24,834 nt of DNA from the NCBI GenBank assembly GCA_023404705.1, contig JAEYAU010000123.1:1-24834 (forward strand). Direction: 5' to 3'. The position numbers and the translations under genes were made by a program. Of this stretch, positions 7,088 through 15,064 are shown piece by piece (the stretch's first letter is position 1; each line of letters opens with the position of its first letter). Below the pieces are notes generated by a model, which ran no database searches, was not told the origin of the DNA, and saw only the letters and a list, made by a program, of their open reading frames with translations. This DNA comes from Pseudomonadota bacterium (GTDB taxonomy: Bacteria > Pseudomonadota > Alphaproteobacteria > Rhizobiales > Xanthobacteraceae).

Positions 7088-7136
7088 GCGCATGTTCCGG
7101 CGAAGTGGGCACCGGTTCGCCGACAAGAACATGCGC
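7088..7136 (+). repeat. REP-like hairpin repeat family C, copy 1
   Basis: The outer arms GCGCATGTTC (7088-7097) and GAACATGCGC (7127-7136) are perfect 10-bp inverted repeats. The inner arms CGGCGAA (7098-7104) and TTCGCCG (7116-7122) close on a loop containing GTGGGCACCGG. The core is identical to the copy at 12881-12923 read on the other strand, whereas the outer arms differ in sequence yet remain complementary. Elements of this layout (GCATG...CATGC arms around a GTGGG.ACCGG core) are common intergenic repeats in Rhizobiales. It lies 24 bp before the start of the M3 peptidase gene. Confidence 0.85.
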
Positions 7137-7159
7137 CGACCAAAAGCCGCGAGGGCCGT

Positions 7160-9223
7160 ATGAGCACCGCCGACAATCCCCTGCTGGAGACCTGGCTCGA
7201 TCGCTACGGCGTGCCGCCCTTCGCAGCGATCGAGCCGCGGCACTTTCCTGCCGCATTCGAGCAGGCGCTGGCGGAGCACCGCGCCGAGATCGCGGCCATC
7301 GCGGCGGATCCGGCGGCGCCGAGCTTCGCCAACACCATCGCGGCGCTGGAGCGGAGCGGGCGGGTGCTGACGCGAGTCAGCAACACCTTCTATGCGCTCG
7401 CCGGCGCCCACACGGGCGAGGCGCTGATGGCGGTCGAGCGCGACGTCTCGCCGCTGCTCGCCAAGCACTGGAACGCCATCTACCTCGACGAGCCGCTGTT
7501 CGCGCGCGTCGACGCGCTCTACGCCCGGCGCCACGGGCTCGGGCTCACGCCCGAGCAGGCGCGGGTGCTGGAGCGCTATCACGTGGCCTTCCGGCGCGCC
7601 GGCGCCGGGCTCGGCGCGCAGGCGAAGCAGCGCCTTGCCGCCATTGCGGAGCGCCTCGCGACGCTGGGCACGACCTTCGGCCAGAACGTGCTCGCCGACG
7701 AGCAGTCCTATGCGCTGCCGCTGGAGACCGAGGACGACTTCGCGGGCCTGCCAGCCTCGCTGCGCGACGCCGCCCGCAGTGCGGCCGAAGAGCGTGGCCA
7801 GCCCGGCAAGGCTGTCATCACGCTCTCGCGCTCGCTGGTCGAGCCCTTCCTGCAGTTCTCGCAGCGGCGCGACCTGCGCGAGAAGGTGTTCGAGGCCTGG
7901 ATCGCGCGCGGCGCCGGCGGTGGCAAGCACGACAACCGCGCGGTGATCTCTGAAATCGTGGCGCTGCGCACCGAGCGGGCGCGCCTGCTCGGCTATGACG
8001 ACTTTGCGACCTACCGGCTCGACGACACCATGGCGAAGGCGCCACAGGCCGTGCTGGAGCTGCTCGACGCCGTCTGGGAGCCGGCGCGCCGCCGCGTCGG
8101 CGAGGAGCGCGAGGCGCTGCAGGCGATCGTGAAGCAGGAAGGCGGCAACTTCCGCCTCGCGCCCTGGGACTGGCGCTATTACGCCGAGAAGGTGCGCAAG
8201 GCGCGCTTCGACCTCGACGAGGGCGACATCAAGCCGTACTTCCGGCTCGAGAACGTCATCGAGGCGGCTTTCCACACGGCGCAGCGCCTGTTCGGGCTCT
8301 CCTTCGTTCCGCTCACCGGCGTGCCGGTCTGGCATCCGGACGTGCGGGTCTGGGAGGTGAAGGGACGAGACGGCCGCCACATCGGCCTTTTCTTCGGCGA
8401 CTACTTCGCGCGCGCATCCAAGCGCAGCGGCGCCTGGATGACGGCGCTGCGCGACCAGGAGAAGCTCGACGGCGAGGTGCGGCCGGTGGTGCTGAACGTC
8501 ATGAACTTCGCCAAGGCCGCCAATGGCGAGCCGACGCTGCTCAGCTTCGACGACGCCCGCACGCTGTTCCACGAGTTCGGCCACGGCCTGCACGGGCTGC
8601 TCTCGGACGTCACCTATCCGATGATCTCCGGCACCGGCGTGCTGCACGACTTCGTCGAGCTGCCCTCGCAGCTCTACGAGCACTGGCTCGACCAGCCCGA
8701 GATCCTCCGCAAGTTCGCGCGGCACTACCGCACCGGCGAGCCGATGCCGGAGGCGCTGCTCGAGCGCCTGCTGAAGGCGCGCACCTTCAACCAGGGCTTC
8801 GCGACGGCCGAATACCTGGCCTCGTCCTATGTGGATCTCGACTTCCACGCGGGCGGCGAGAAGGGCGATGCCGTCGCGGTCGAGCAGGCGACGCGGGCGC
8901 GGCTCGGCATGCCGGACGAGGTCGTGCTGCGGCACCGACCGACGCACTTCCAGCACATCTTCTCGGGCGAGGGCTACGCGGCCGGTTACTACAGCTACAT
9001 GTGGTCCGAGGTCCTCGACGCCGACGCCTTCCGCGCCTTCGAGGAGACCGGCGACGTGTTCGATCCCGCCGTCGCCCAACGCCTGCACGACCACATCTAC
9101 TCCGCGGGCGGCGCACAGGATCCGCGCGACGCCTATATCGCGTTCCGCGGGCGGCTTCCCACCGTCGATGCGCTGCTCGCGCGGCGTGGGCTCGCCGATG
9201 CGGTGCCGGCGGGCGAGGCGTGA
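7160..9223 (+). CDS. M3-family zinc oligopeptidase (oligopeptidase A / Dcp type)
   Basis: At 687 residues it fits the cytosolic oligopeptidase A (PrlC) and peptidyl-dipeptidase Dcp group (~680 residues), which degrade short peptides including cleaved signal peptides. The zinc site is intact: HEFGH at 471-475 (His471, catalytic Glu472, His475) and the third ligand Glu500 in FVELPSQ. The conserved C-terminal RPTHFQHIFSGEGYAAGYYSYMWSEV supplies the substrate-binding His and Tyr residues. There is no signal peptide. The ATG at 7160 starts the family N-terminus (NPLLETWLDRYGVPPFAAIEP); the longer open frame from 7064 only reads through the repeat at 7088-7136. GAGGG at 7151-7155 is the ribosome site, with short spacing. 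OpdA and Dcp cannot be separated from the sequence alone. Confidence 0.93.
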   Translation: MSTADNPLLETWLDRYGVPPFAAIEPRHFPAAFEQALAEHRAEIAAIAADPAAPSFANTIAALERSGRVLTRVSNTFYALAGAHTGEALMAVERDVSPLLAKHWNAIYLDEPLFARVDALYARRHGLGLTPEQARVLERYHVAFRRAGAGLGAQAKQRLAAIAERLATLGTTFGQNVLADEQSYALPLETEDDFAGLPASLRDAARSAAEERGQPGKAVITLSRSLVEPFLQFSQRRDLREKVFEAWIARGAGGGKHDNRAVISEIVALRTERARLLGYDDFATYRLDDTMAKAPQAVLELLDAVWEPARRRVGEEREALQAIVKQEGGNFRLAPWDWRYYAEKVRKARFDLDEGDIKPYFRLENVIEAAFHTAQRLFGLSFVPLTGVPVWHPDVRVWEVKGRDGRHIGLFFGDYFARASKRSGAWMTALRDQEKLDGEVRPVVLNVMNFAKAANGEPTLLSFDDARTLFHEFGHGLHGLLSDVTYPMISGTGVLHDFVELPSQLYEHWLDQPEILRKFARHYRTGEPMPEALLERLLKARTFNQGFATAEYLASSYVDLDFHAGGEKGDAVAVEQATRARLGMPDEVVLRHRPTHFQHIFSGEGYAAGYYSYMWSEVLDADAFRAFEETGDVFDPAVAQRLHDHIYSAGGAQDPRDAYIAFRGRLPTVDALLARRGLADAVPAGEA

Positions 9224-9271
9224 GCAGGCGTCTGAAGTTGGACGATCCTTGGCGACTGGTGTGTGCGGGTT

Positions 9272-9373
9272 CTCTCCCCCGCTTGCGGGGGAGAGTTAGA
9301 GAGGGGGTTCTTGCCGCAGACGCCTGAGCAAGCGGCGCCCCCTCCCCAACCCTCCCCCGCAAGCGGGGGAGGG
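9272..9373. repeat. Composite palindromic repeat (CCCTCCCCCGC family)
   Basis: There are two 24-bp palindromes: CTCTCCCCCGC TT GCGGGGGAGAG (9272-9295) and CCCTCCCCCGC AA GCGGGGGAGGG (9350-9373). The sequence between them continues the symmetry (GAGGGGG ... CCCCCTC and CTTGC ... GCAAG). The whole ~102 bp is therefore a large imperfect inverted repeat with ~36-bp arms. The family is widespread between genes in Alphaproteobacteria. It fills most of the 236-bp gap between the peptidase and the gamma-glutamyltransferase-family gene and could end transcription from the peptidase. Confidence 0.8.
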
Positions 9374-9459
9374 AGCGCAGGCGCCGAGCGCGCCGCAAGG
9401 CTTGTCTCGTCAGCGAACGCCGTTATGGTGCCGCGCTCTTTGTGAAGCGCGGGGCTGAG

Positions 9460-11055
9460 ATGGATCTTCATACGGCGGGACATCGGCGCGGCATCGCGGC
9501 GGCGCCGCATCAGGCGGCCGCGGAAGCCGGGCGCGCGGTGTTCGCAGAGGGCGGCAACGCGCTCGAGGCGATGATCGCCATGGCCGCCAGCATCGCGGCC
9601 GTCTACCCGCACATGAACCATATCGGCGGCGACGGCTTCTGGCTGGTGCACGAGCCGTCGGGGCGCGTGCGCGCGCTGATGGGCGCGGGCTCCGCGGGCG
9701 CGCGAGCGACGCCCGCCTTCTATCGCGAGCACGGCCACGACTTCATTCCGCCGCGCGGGCCGCTTGCAGCGCTCACGGCGCCGGCCGCCATCGCGGGCTG
9801 GATGTTGGCGCACGAGGCCGCGCGGGCGCAGGGCGGAAAGCTGCCGCTCGACCTGCTGCTCGGCGCTGCCATCCGGTCGGCGCGCGAAGGCTATCAGGTG
9901 ACGCGCAGCCAGGCGCAGCTCACGGCCGCGAAGCTCGCCGAGTGCAAGGACGCGCCCGGCTTCGCGGCGACCTTCCTGGTGGACGGCAAGGCGCCGGATG
10001 TCGGCGTCACGCTCAAACAGCCCGCACTCGCGGCCACGCTCGAATATCTCGCGCAGCAAGGGCTCGACGACTTCTACCGCGGTGATGTCGGGCGCGAGGT
10101 CGCGGCCGACCTCGAGCGCATCGGCAGCCCGGTGACGCGCGCCGATCTGCAAGCGTGTCGTGCCGTGCTGACCGAGCCGCTCAGCGTCGCGCTCGACGTC
10201 GGCACGCTCTACAACACGCCGCCGCCCACCCAGGGGCTCGCCTCGCTGATCATCCTGGCGCTCTACGAGCGGCTCGCGGTGCGCGAAGCCGAGGGATTCG
10301 ACTTCGTGCACGGTCTCGTCGAGGCGACCAAGCGCGCCTTTCGGGTGCGCGACGCCTTCGTCACGGATCCGGATCGCCTGCCGGCGCCGCTCGCGCGCTT
10401 CCTGGCGCCGCAGTTTCTCGACGCCGAGGTCGCGAAGATTGATCGCCGCAAGGCCGCCAAATGGCCCGCGACATTCGGCGAGGGCGACACGATCTGGATG
10501 GGCGCGGCGGACGCTTCGGGGCTCGTCGTGTCCTACATCCAGTCGATCTACTGGGAGTTCGGCTCGGCCTGCGTGCTGCCGCGCACCGGCGTGCTGATGC
10601 AGAACCGCGGCGCGAGCTTCTCGCTCGAGAAGGGCGCGCTCAACCTGCTCGCGCCTGGCCGCAAGCCGTTCCACACCCTCAACCCGGCGCTGGCGCGCCT
10701 CAAGGACGGGCGGGTGATGGCGTATGGCACCATGGGCGGCGACGGCCAGCCGCAGACGCAAGGCATGCTGTTCGCGCGCCATGTGCTGCATCGCCAGCCG
10801 CTCGATCGCGCGCTCGATGCGCCACGCTGGCTGCTCGGCCGCACCTGGGCCTCGACGCATACCAACCTGCGGCTGGAGTCGCGCTTCTCCGAGGGGCTGG
10901 TCGATCGCCTGCTCTCGGCCGGCCACGACGTGGAAGTGCTGGACGAAGCCTATTCGGACACCATGGGTCACGCGGGCGCGGTGGTGGTGCACCCGGACGG
11001 CATGCTGGAAGGCGGTCACGATCCGCGCGCCGACGGCGGCGCCGCGGGGATCTAA
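9460..11055 (+). CDS. Gamma-glutamyltransferase-family protein (Ntn hydrolase)
   Basis: This 531-residue protein has the family layout of gamma-glutamyltransferases, enzymes that self-cleave and then hydrolyse or transfer gamma-glutamyl groups. It has an N-terminal large-subunit region with GGNALEAMIAMAASIAAVYPHMNHIGGDGF, and later the small-subunit region FGSACVLPRTGVLMQNRGASF, FHTLNPAL and GTMGGDGQPQT. The expected nucleophile aligns with Thr344 (DTIWMG), but the usual TTHxS start of the small subunit reads T-I-W-M-G. The Thr is kept while the neighbouring Thr, His and Ser are not. No signal peptide is seen, unlike classical periplasmic GGT. The ATG at 9460 was chosen; an in-frame GTG at 9442 is possible. 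It is probably a divergent GGT-like amidohydrolase rather than a true glutathione enzyme. Confidence 0.88.
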   Translation: MDLHTAGHRRGIAAAPHQAAAEAGRAVFAEGGNALEAMIAMAASIAAVYPHMNHIGGDGFWLVHEPSGRVRALMGAGSAGARATPAFYREHGHDFIPPRGPLAALTAPAAIAGWMLAHEAARAQGGKLPLDLLLGAAIRSAREGYQVTRSQAQLTAAKLAECKDAPGFAATFLVDGKAPDVGVTLKQPALAATLEYLAQQGLDDFYRGDVGREVAADLERIGSPVTRADLQACRAVLTEPLSVALDVGTLYNTPPPTQGLASLIILALYERLAVREAEGFDFVHGLVEATKRAFRVRDAFVTDPDRLPAPLARFLAPQFLDAEVAKIDRRKAAKWPATFGEGDTIWMGAADASGLVVSYIQSIYWEFGSACVLPRTGVLMQNRGASFSLEKGALNLLAPGRKPFHTLNPALARLKDGRVMAYGTMGGDGQPQTQGMLFARHVLHRQPLDRALDAPRWLLGRTWASTHTNLRLESRFSEGLVDRLLSAGHDVEVLDEAYSDTMGHAGAVVVHPDGMLEGGHDPRADGGAAGI

Positions 11056-11144
11056 GTAACTGTCCCACCGCGAGAACGCCGGTGCCGCCTGCATTCCGCC
11101 GCAGTCGGTGCTACTGTGAGGGGCGGGAAACGCCGTAAACGGCG

Positions 11145-11792
11145 ATGGGTCTTCATATGCACAAGCTTCATGTCCTTCTCGCCGCGCTCGCGGGCCTCTT
11201 CGTGTTCGCCGGCGCCGCGCAGGCGCACCCGCATGTCTGGGTGACGATCAAGAGCGAGCTGATCTATGCGGCCGACGGCAGCGCCACCGGCGTGCGCCAC
11301 AGCTGGTCATTCGACGAGATGTTCTCGACCTTCGCGACCCAGGGCCTCGACAAGAACAATGATGGCGTGCTGACCCGCGAGGAGCTCGCCGAGCTCGCCG
11401 AGGTGAACATCAGCTCCATGAAGGAGTACGACTACTTCACCAAGGCGAAGGTCAACGGCAAGCCCGCCACGTTCGAGGCGCCGAAGGATTATTGGCTCGA
11501 GCACAAGGACAAGCTGCTCACGCTGCACTTCACCATGCCGTTCGCGGGCGCCGTGAAGGCGCAGAACCTGGAGCTCGAGATCTACGACGCCACCTTCTTC
11601 GTCGCCTTCGCGCTGGACGAGAAGGAGCCGGTGCGGCTCGTGAACGCGCCGAGCGCCTGCAAGCTGCAGGTCGCGCAGCCGAAGGACGCCAAGGTGCAGA
11701 GCAAGCCGCTGAGCGAATCCTTCTTCAATCAGCTCGATCCTTCGAGCGGCTTCGGCGCCCAGTTCGCCAACAAGATCGCGGTGAAATGCTGA
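11145..11792 (+). CDS. DUF1007-family exported protein with EF-hand-like loop
   Basis: This 215-residue protein has a signal peptide (MHKLHVLLAALAGLFVFAGAAQA), after which the mature N-terminus begins HPHVW, the typical start of DUF1007 proteins. These are periplasmic partners commonly encoded beside NicO-type Ni/Co transporters. A segment DKNNDGVLTREEL matches a calcium-binding EF-hand loop (D-x-N-x-D-G-x-L-T-x-x-E). Two in-frame starts are possible (11145 and 11157); neither has a strong ribosome site. Its last 7 nt overlap the start of the transporter gene, so the two are probably translationally coupled. The mature His-Pro-His N-terminus could bind metal. The precise role is not established. 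Confidence 0.9.
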   Translation: MGLHMHKLHVLLAALAGLFVFAGAAQAHPHVWVTIKSELIYAADGSATGVRHSWSFDEMFSTFATQGLDKNNDGVLTREELAELAEVNISSMKEYDYFTKAKVNGKPATFEAPKDYWLEHKDKLLTLHFTMPFAGAVKAQNLELEIYDATFFVAFALDEKEPVRLVNAPSACKLQVAQPKDAKVQSKPLSESFFNQLDPSSGFGAQFANKIAVKC

Positions 11793-12868
11793 ACAGTCGC
11801 CGCCGGCTGGTGACGGCCGCGCTGGTGCTTGCGGGGCTGGCGCTTCTCGCGGGCGTCATCGATCCGGCGCATGCGCAGATGGGGCCGTTCGGCCCGAAGT
11901 CGGCGGCGCCGCCGCCTCCGCCAGCCGAGGGCTTCACCGGCTGGATCCTCGCCAAGCAGGCGGAGTTCTATCGTCAGTTTCAGGGCCTGATCCGCGCCGC
12001 CAAGCAGGACGGCAGCGCGCTCTGGACGCTGATGGGCGTCTCGTTCCTGTACGGGATTTTCCACGCCGCGGGCCCGGGGCACGGCAAGGCTGTGATCTCG
12101 TCCTACGTGGTTGCGAACCAGGAGACCTGGCGGCGCGGCGTCGTGCTCTCCTTCGCGTCGGCGCTCTTGCAGGCGCTGGTGGCGGTCGCGATCGTCGGCG
12201 TAGCGGCGGCGCTGCTCGGCGTCACCTCGCGGGTGATGACCGAGACGGTGCGCTACATCGAGATCGCCAGCTATCTGCTGATCGCGGCGATCGGGCTGCG
12301 GCTGGTCTGGACGAAGGGCCTGGGGTTCGTGGCGGCCTGGCGCGCCATGGCGCCCGCGCATCATCATGAGCTTGCGCATGCGGGTCACGTGCATGCGCAC
12401 GCGCATCACGATCACGCGCACCACCATCATGCGCATCACGATCATGGACGCCACGGTCACGCGCATCACGGCCATGTGCACGACGAGCATTGCGGGCATT
12501 CGCATGGGCCGGAGCCGCAGGAGCTTGCCGGTCCCGGGGGCTGGCAGCGCGGCTTGAGCGCGATCGTCGCTGTGGGCCTGCGGCCCTGCTCGGGGGCGAT
12601 CCTGGTGCTGGTATTCGCGCTCGCGCAGGGGATCTTCTGGAGCGGCGTCGCCGCGACCTTCGTGATGGGGCTCGGCACCGCGATCACGGTGGCGGCGATC
12701 GCGACCGTTGCGGTCGCAGCGCGCGCGATTGCGGCGCGTTTTGCGGCGACCAGCCCCGGCTACGGCATGCTGGCGTTGCGCGGCATCGAGGTGGGCGCGG
12801 CCCTGGTGGTGCTCGTGTTCGGCGTCGCGCTGCTGACGGGCTATGTGGCGAACGAGCGGTTGATGTAG
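11786..12868 (+). CDS. NicO-family nickel/cobalt transporter with His-rich loop
   Basis: This 360-residue inner-membrane protein of the NicO/RcnA type is predicted to move Ni2+ or Co2+. An N-terminal hydrophobic stretch (LVTAALVLAGLALLAGVIDPAHAQ) resembles a signal sequence or first helix. It is followed by the family motif FLYGIFHAAGPGHGKAVISSYVV and then helices around SFASALLQALVAVAIVGVAAALLG. A long His/Asp-rich cytoplasmic-type loop (about residues 192-242) precedes a second conserved block, GLRPCSGAILVLVFALAQG. The ATG at 11786 lies inside the 3' end of the DUF1007 gene. The family includes importers and exporters; RcnA-type members with a His-rich loop are exporters, which I consider more likely here. 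A repeat hairpin follows 12 bp after the stop. Confidence 0.92.
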   Translation: MLNSRRRLVTAALVLAGLALLAGVIDPAHAQMGPFGPKSAAPPPPPAEGFTGWILAKQAEFYRQFQGLIRAAKQDGSALWTLMGVSFLYGIFHAAGPGHGKAVISSYVVANQETWRRGVVLSFASALLQALVAVAIVGVAAALLGVTSRVMTETVRYIEIASYLLIAAIGLRLVWTKGLGFVAAWRAMAPAHHHELAHAGHVHAHAHHDHAHHHHAHHDHGRHGHAHHGHVHDEHCGHSHGPEPQELAGPGGWQRGLSAIVAVGLRPCSGAILVLVFALAQGIFWSGVAATFVMGLGTAITVAAIATVAVAARAIAARFAATSPGYGMLALRGIEVGAALVVLVFGVALLTGYVANERLM

Positions 12869-12880
12869 TTTTTGCTGGTC

Positions 12881-12923
12881 GCATTGCCGGACGGCGAACC
12901 GGTGCCCACTTCGCTGGCAATGC
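12881..12923 (-). repeat. REP-like hairpin repeat family C, copy 2
   Basis: Outer arms GCATTGCC (12881-12888) and GGCAATGC (12916-12923), with inner arms GCGAA (12894-12898) and TTCGC (12910-12914). On the minus strand it reads the same core as the copy at 7088-7136: GCGAAGTGGGCACCGG followed by TTCGCCG. It sits exactly between the converging 3' ends of the NicO gene (stop at 12868) and the MFS gene (stop at 12926), where it could end transcription from both sides. Confidence 0.85.
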
Positions 12924-12925
12924 TC

Positions 12926-14107
12926 CTACTCGCCGGGTTGCGGCCGCAACCGCGCCTCCGCGAGCCGCACCGCGAGCACCAGAACGGCCAGCCCCGCGAG
13001 CCGGTAGCCGGTCGCGACCCAGCCGAGATCTCCGACCGAGCCGATCGAGAGCACGAGCGCGCCGAGCGCGGCGCCGGCGGCCGTGCCGAGATACATGGCC
13101 GAGGCATTGAGCGAGAGCGCGACGACGGCCGACTCGGGCGTCAGCGACACGAGGCGCGCGCTCTGCGCGGGATGGAAGGCCCAGCCCGCGACGCCCCAGG
13201 TGAGCGAGACCACGACCAGCAGCGCCTGCGCCGCAAAGGAGGCGCCGAGCCACACGGCGGCGGAGCTTCCCATGTCCGCAAGCGCGAGTGCGGTCAGCGC
13301 GATCGCCATGGTGCGCACCGGGCCGGCGCGGTCGCTGAACCAGCCGCCGAGCGCGTTGCCGAACGCGGCCGCGAAGCCGAAGGCCAGCAGCAGGATCATC
13401 ACGAGGTGATGGTCGCCGCCGATGCGCGCGGCGAGCGGCGTGATGTAGGTGTAGACCGAGAAGGCGGCCGTGGCCCACAGGAACGTCACCAGCATGGCGG
13501 CGAGGATCTCGGGCCGGCCCGCGACCGCGACGCGCTGTGCGAGCGTCGCGCTGCCGCGTGGCAGATTGCGCGGCAAGCCGACGAGCAGGCCCGCGACCGC
13601 CATCAGTCCCGCGATGGCGACCAGCGCATAGGCAGTGCGCCACGTGCTGAACGATCCGATCCAGGCGCCGAGCGGCACGCCGAAGGCGACCGCCACCGTG
13701 AGCCCGCCCGTGATCGCCGCGATGGCGCGGGCGCGCTTCTCGGGCGCTACCAGCATGGCGCCGACCGTATTGGCGGCCGGCATGAACAGGCCCGAGGCGA
13801 GGGCGAGCAGGATCTTCACGAGCACGAGCTGGGTGAAGCTGCTGGCGACCGTCGCGAGCGCCGCGGCCAGCGCGAAGGCCAGCATCGTGATCGTGAGCAG
13901 CGACTTGCGGTCGTAAGCGCCGGTGAGCGTCGAGAGGACGGGCGAGCCGACCGCATAGGTCAGCGCCGCGACCGTGATCAGCTGGCCCGCGGTCGCGACC
14001 GAGACGCCGAGATCGGCTGCCAACCCGGGCAGCAGCGGCGCGATCATGAACAGCTCGGTGCCGATGCAGAACGCGCCGAGCGCGAGCCAGAGCAAAGTGA
14101 CGGGCAT
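12926..14107 (-). CDS. MFS transporter, DHA1-type efflux permease
   Basis: This 393-residue protein has about 12 hydrophobic segments throughout. The N-terminal half carries LALGAFCIGTELFMIAPLLPGLAADLGVS, typical of DHA1 drug/sugar/arabinose exporters (AraJ/YdhP-like), and the loop 2-3 motif A variant GAYDRKSLL. Motif C-like GLTVAVAFGVPLGAWIG is seen in helix 5. The ATG at 14107 has GGAAGG about 6 nt upstream on the minus strand. It is divergent from the ArsR-type regulator with a 105-bp gap containing a palindromic operator candidate, so the regulator probably controls it. The substrate cannot be read from the sequence. Confidence 0.92.
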   Translation of the reverse strand: MPVTLLWLALGAFCIGTELFMIAPLLPGLAADLGVSVATAGQLITVAALTYAVGSPVLSTLTGAYDRKSLLTITMLAFALAAALATVASSFTQLVLVKILLALASGLFMPAANTVGAMLVAPEKRARAIAAITGGLTVAVAFGVPLGAWIGSFSTWRTAYALVAIAGLMAVAGLLVGLPRNLPRGSATLAQRVAVAGRPEILAAMLVTFLWATAAFSVYTYITPLAARIGGDHHLVMILLLAFGFAAAFGNALGGWFSDRAGPVRTMAIALTALALADMGSSAAVWLGASFAAQALLVVVSLTWGVAGWAFHPAQSARLVSLTPESAVVALSLNASAMYLGTAAGAALGALVLSIGSVGDLGWVATGYRLAGLAVLVLAVRLAEARLRPQPGE

Positions 14108-14177
14108 GGGGGCCTTCCGTAGTTCAAAATTCGTTGGACATCAGACAGGCCGCGTCGCGCGGGGTCAATTGAGATTT

Positions 14178-14195
14178 GTTCAACAACTCTTGAAC
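14178..14195. promoter_or_regulatory. Candidate operator for the ArsR-type regulator
   Basis: GTTCAA (14178-14183) and TTGAAC (14190-14195) form an exact 6-6-6 inverted repeat in the gap between the MFS gene and the regulator, 17 bp before the regulator start codon. TTCAA...TTGAA palindromes are typical ArsR/SmtB-family binding sites. Binding here could repress both divergent genes. Confidence 0.5.
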
Positions 14196-14212
14196 ATTTG
14201 CTCAGTCCTGTC

Positions 14213-14578
14213 ATGATCCGGCATATGCGCACGCCGCCCCATCCACGCCGCGAGCAGATCGAGCTCGCACCGCTGCTCGAAGCGCTGAGCGATCCGACCC
14301 GGCTCGCCATCCTCCTCGAGCTCTCTGGCTCTGACGAGCAGGGCGCGCGCGAGACCGAGGCGCGCTGCGGCGCCTTCCTGCACCTCGGCTCGAAGACGAA
14401 CCTCACCTATCATCTCGCCAAGATGCGTCACGCCGGCATCACGCGCGTGCGCGTCGCCGGCACCTCGCGCTACATCTCGCTGCGCCGCGACGATCTCGAG
14501 GCTCGCTTCCCCGGCCTCATCGACACGCTGATCGCCTCCGCGCGACGTGGCAAGCGCGGACGGAAGGCGAAAGGGTGA
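14213..14578 (+). CDS. ArsR-type winged-helix transcriptional regulator
   Basis: This 121-residue protein begins its domain with LLEALSDPTRLAILLELS, the hallmark of ArsR-family helix 1-2. A recognition helix region follows (SKTNLTYHLAKMRHAGI) and then a wing with RVAGTSRYISLRRDDLE. It lacks the CxC metal box of ArsR/SmtB metal sensors, so its signal is likely not a metal bound at that site. Its only Cys (ARCGAFLH) lies before the recognition helix. The start is uncertain: the ATG at 14213 and the ATG at 14225 are both possible and neither has a clear ribosome site. It is divergent from the MFS exporter and is its probable local repressor. Confidence 0.85.
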   Translation: MIRHMRTPPHPRREQIELAPLLEALSDPTRLAILLELSGSDEQGARETEARCGAFLHLGSKTNLTYHLAKMRHAGITRVRVAGTSRYISLRRDDLEARFPGLIDTLIASARRGKRGRKAKG

Positions 14579-14675
14579 TCGCGCAGACGTGAAGCGTGTT
14601 CCGGGCATGGTGGTATGAGGCGAGACTACGCGAGCACGCTGTCAGAGCGTGTCAGGAGAGGCGAAGCAACTCGGT

Positions 14676-14750
14676 CGTCATTCCGGCCGAGCACGCAGGT
14701 GGATGTTTCCGACCTGCGCGCGGTTTCCGGGATAACGCCAGACGATGACG
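14676..14750. repeat. Short palindromic repeat (CGTCATTCCGG type)
   Basis: The ends CGTCAT (14676-14681) and ATGACG (14745-14750) are inverted, with CCGG and TCCGGG further in. The centre holds a perfect 7-bp hairpin CGCAGGT (14694-14700) / ACCTGCG (14712-14718). CGTCATTCCGG-ended units are a frequent intergenic repeat type in Alphaproteobacteria. Confidence 0.5.
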
Positions 14751-15064
14751 CCCAAATTTGTTTTCTGATTTCCAGAAAACCCTCTTGCGCTTGCGTGCAG
14801 TCTGTGCATACTGGTCTCGTTCCTGCTCACGAGGGGCGTCCCCGGGTGATGGCCGCGATGCGAGCAGGGATGCGGTCCTCCGGTTCGGTTGGCAACTGAA
14901 CCCGGGGCGGTTCGAAGCAACAGCCACTCCGGCACAACGACCGGAGCGCAGGGAGCCTGCTGGCTCGACGACGGCTTCGCCTTCGTTGAGCGAAGCGCTG
15001 CTTCGACGCCGTGATGGTCATGGGTCGCCCTAACGGGGACACAGAGACCGGGAACCGCAGTGGA

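Noticed and set aside
7064..7159. N-terminal extension of the M3 peptidase
   Set aside because: Those 32 codons are mostly the family C repeat hairpin; the conserved family N-terminus begins at the ATG at 7160 with a ribosome site.
6113..9094. 993-residue open frame on the minus strand
   Set aside because: It runs antisense through the M3 peptidase, the decarboxylase leader and the small membrane gene. Its sequence is Arg/Ala/His-rich with no domain, a typical shadow of high-GC codon bias.
9133..11094. 653-residue minus-strand open frame
   Set aside because: Antisense to the gamma-glutamyltransferase-family gene and reads through the palindromic repeat at 9272-9373; no recognisable domain.
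14678..14935. Short open frames in the structured block (also 14615-14899 and 15060-15527)
   Set aside because: They have no ribosome sites and no family resemblance, and overlap many palindromes; treated as non-coding.
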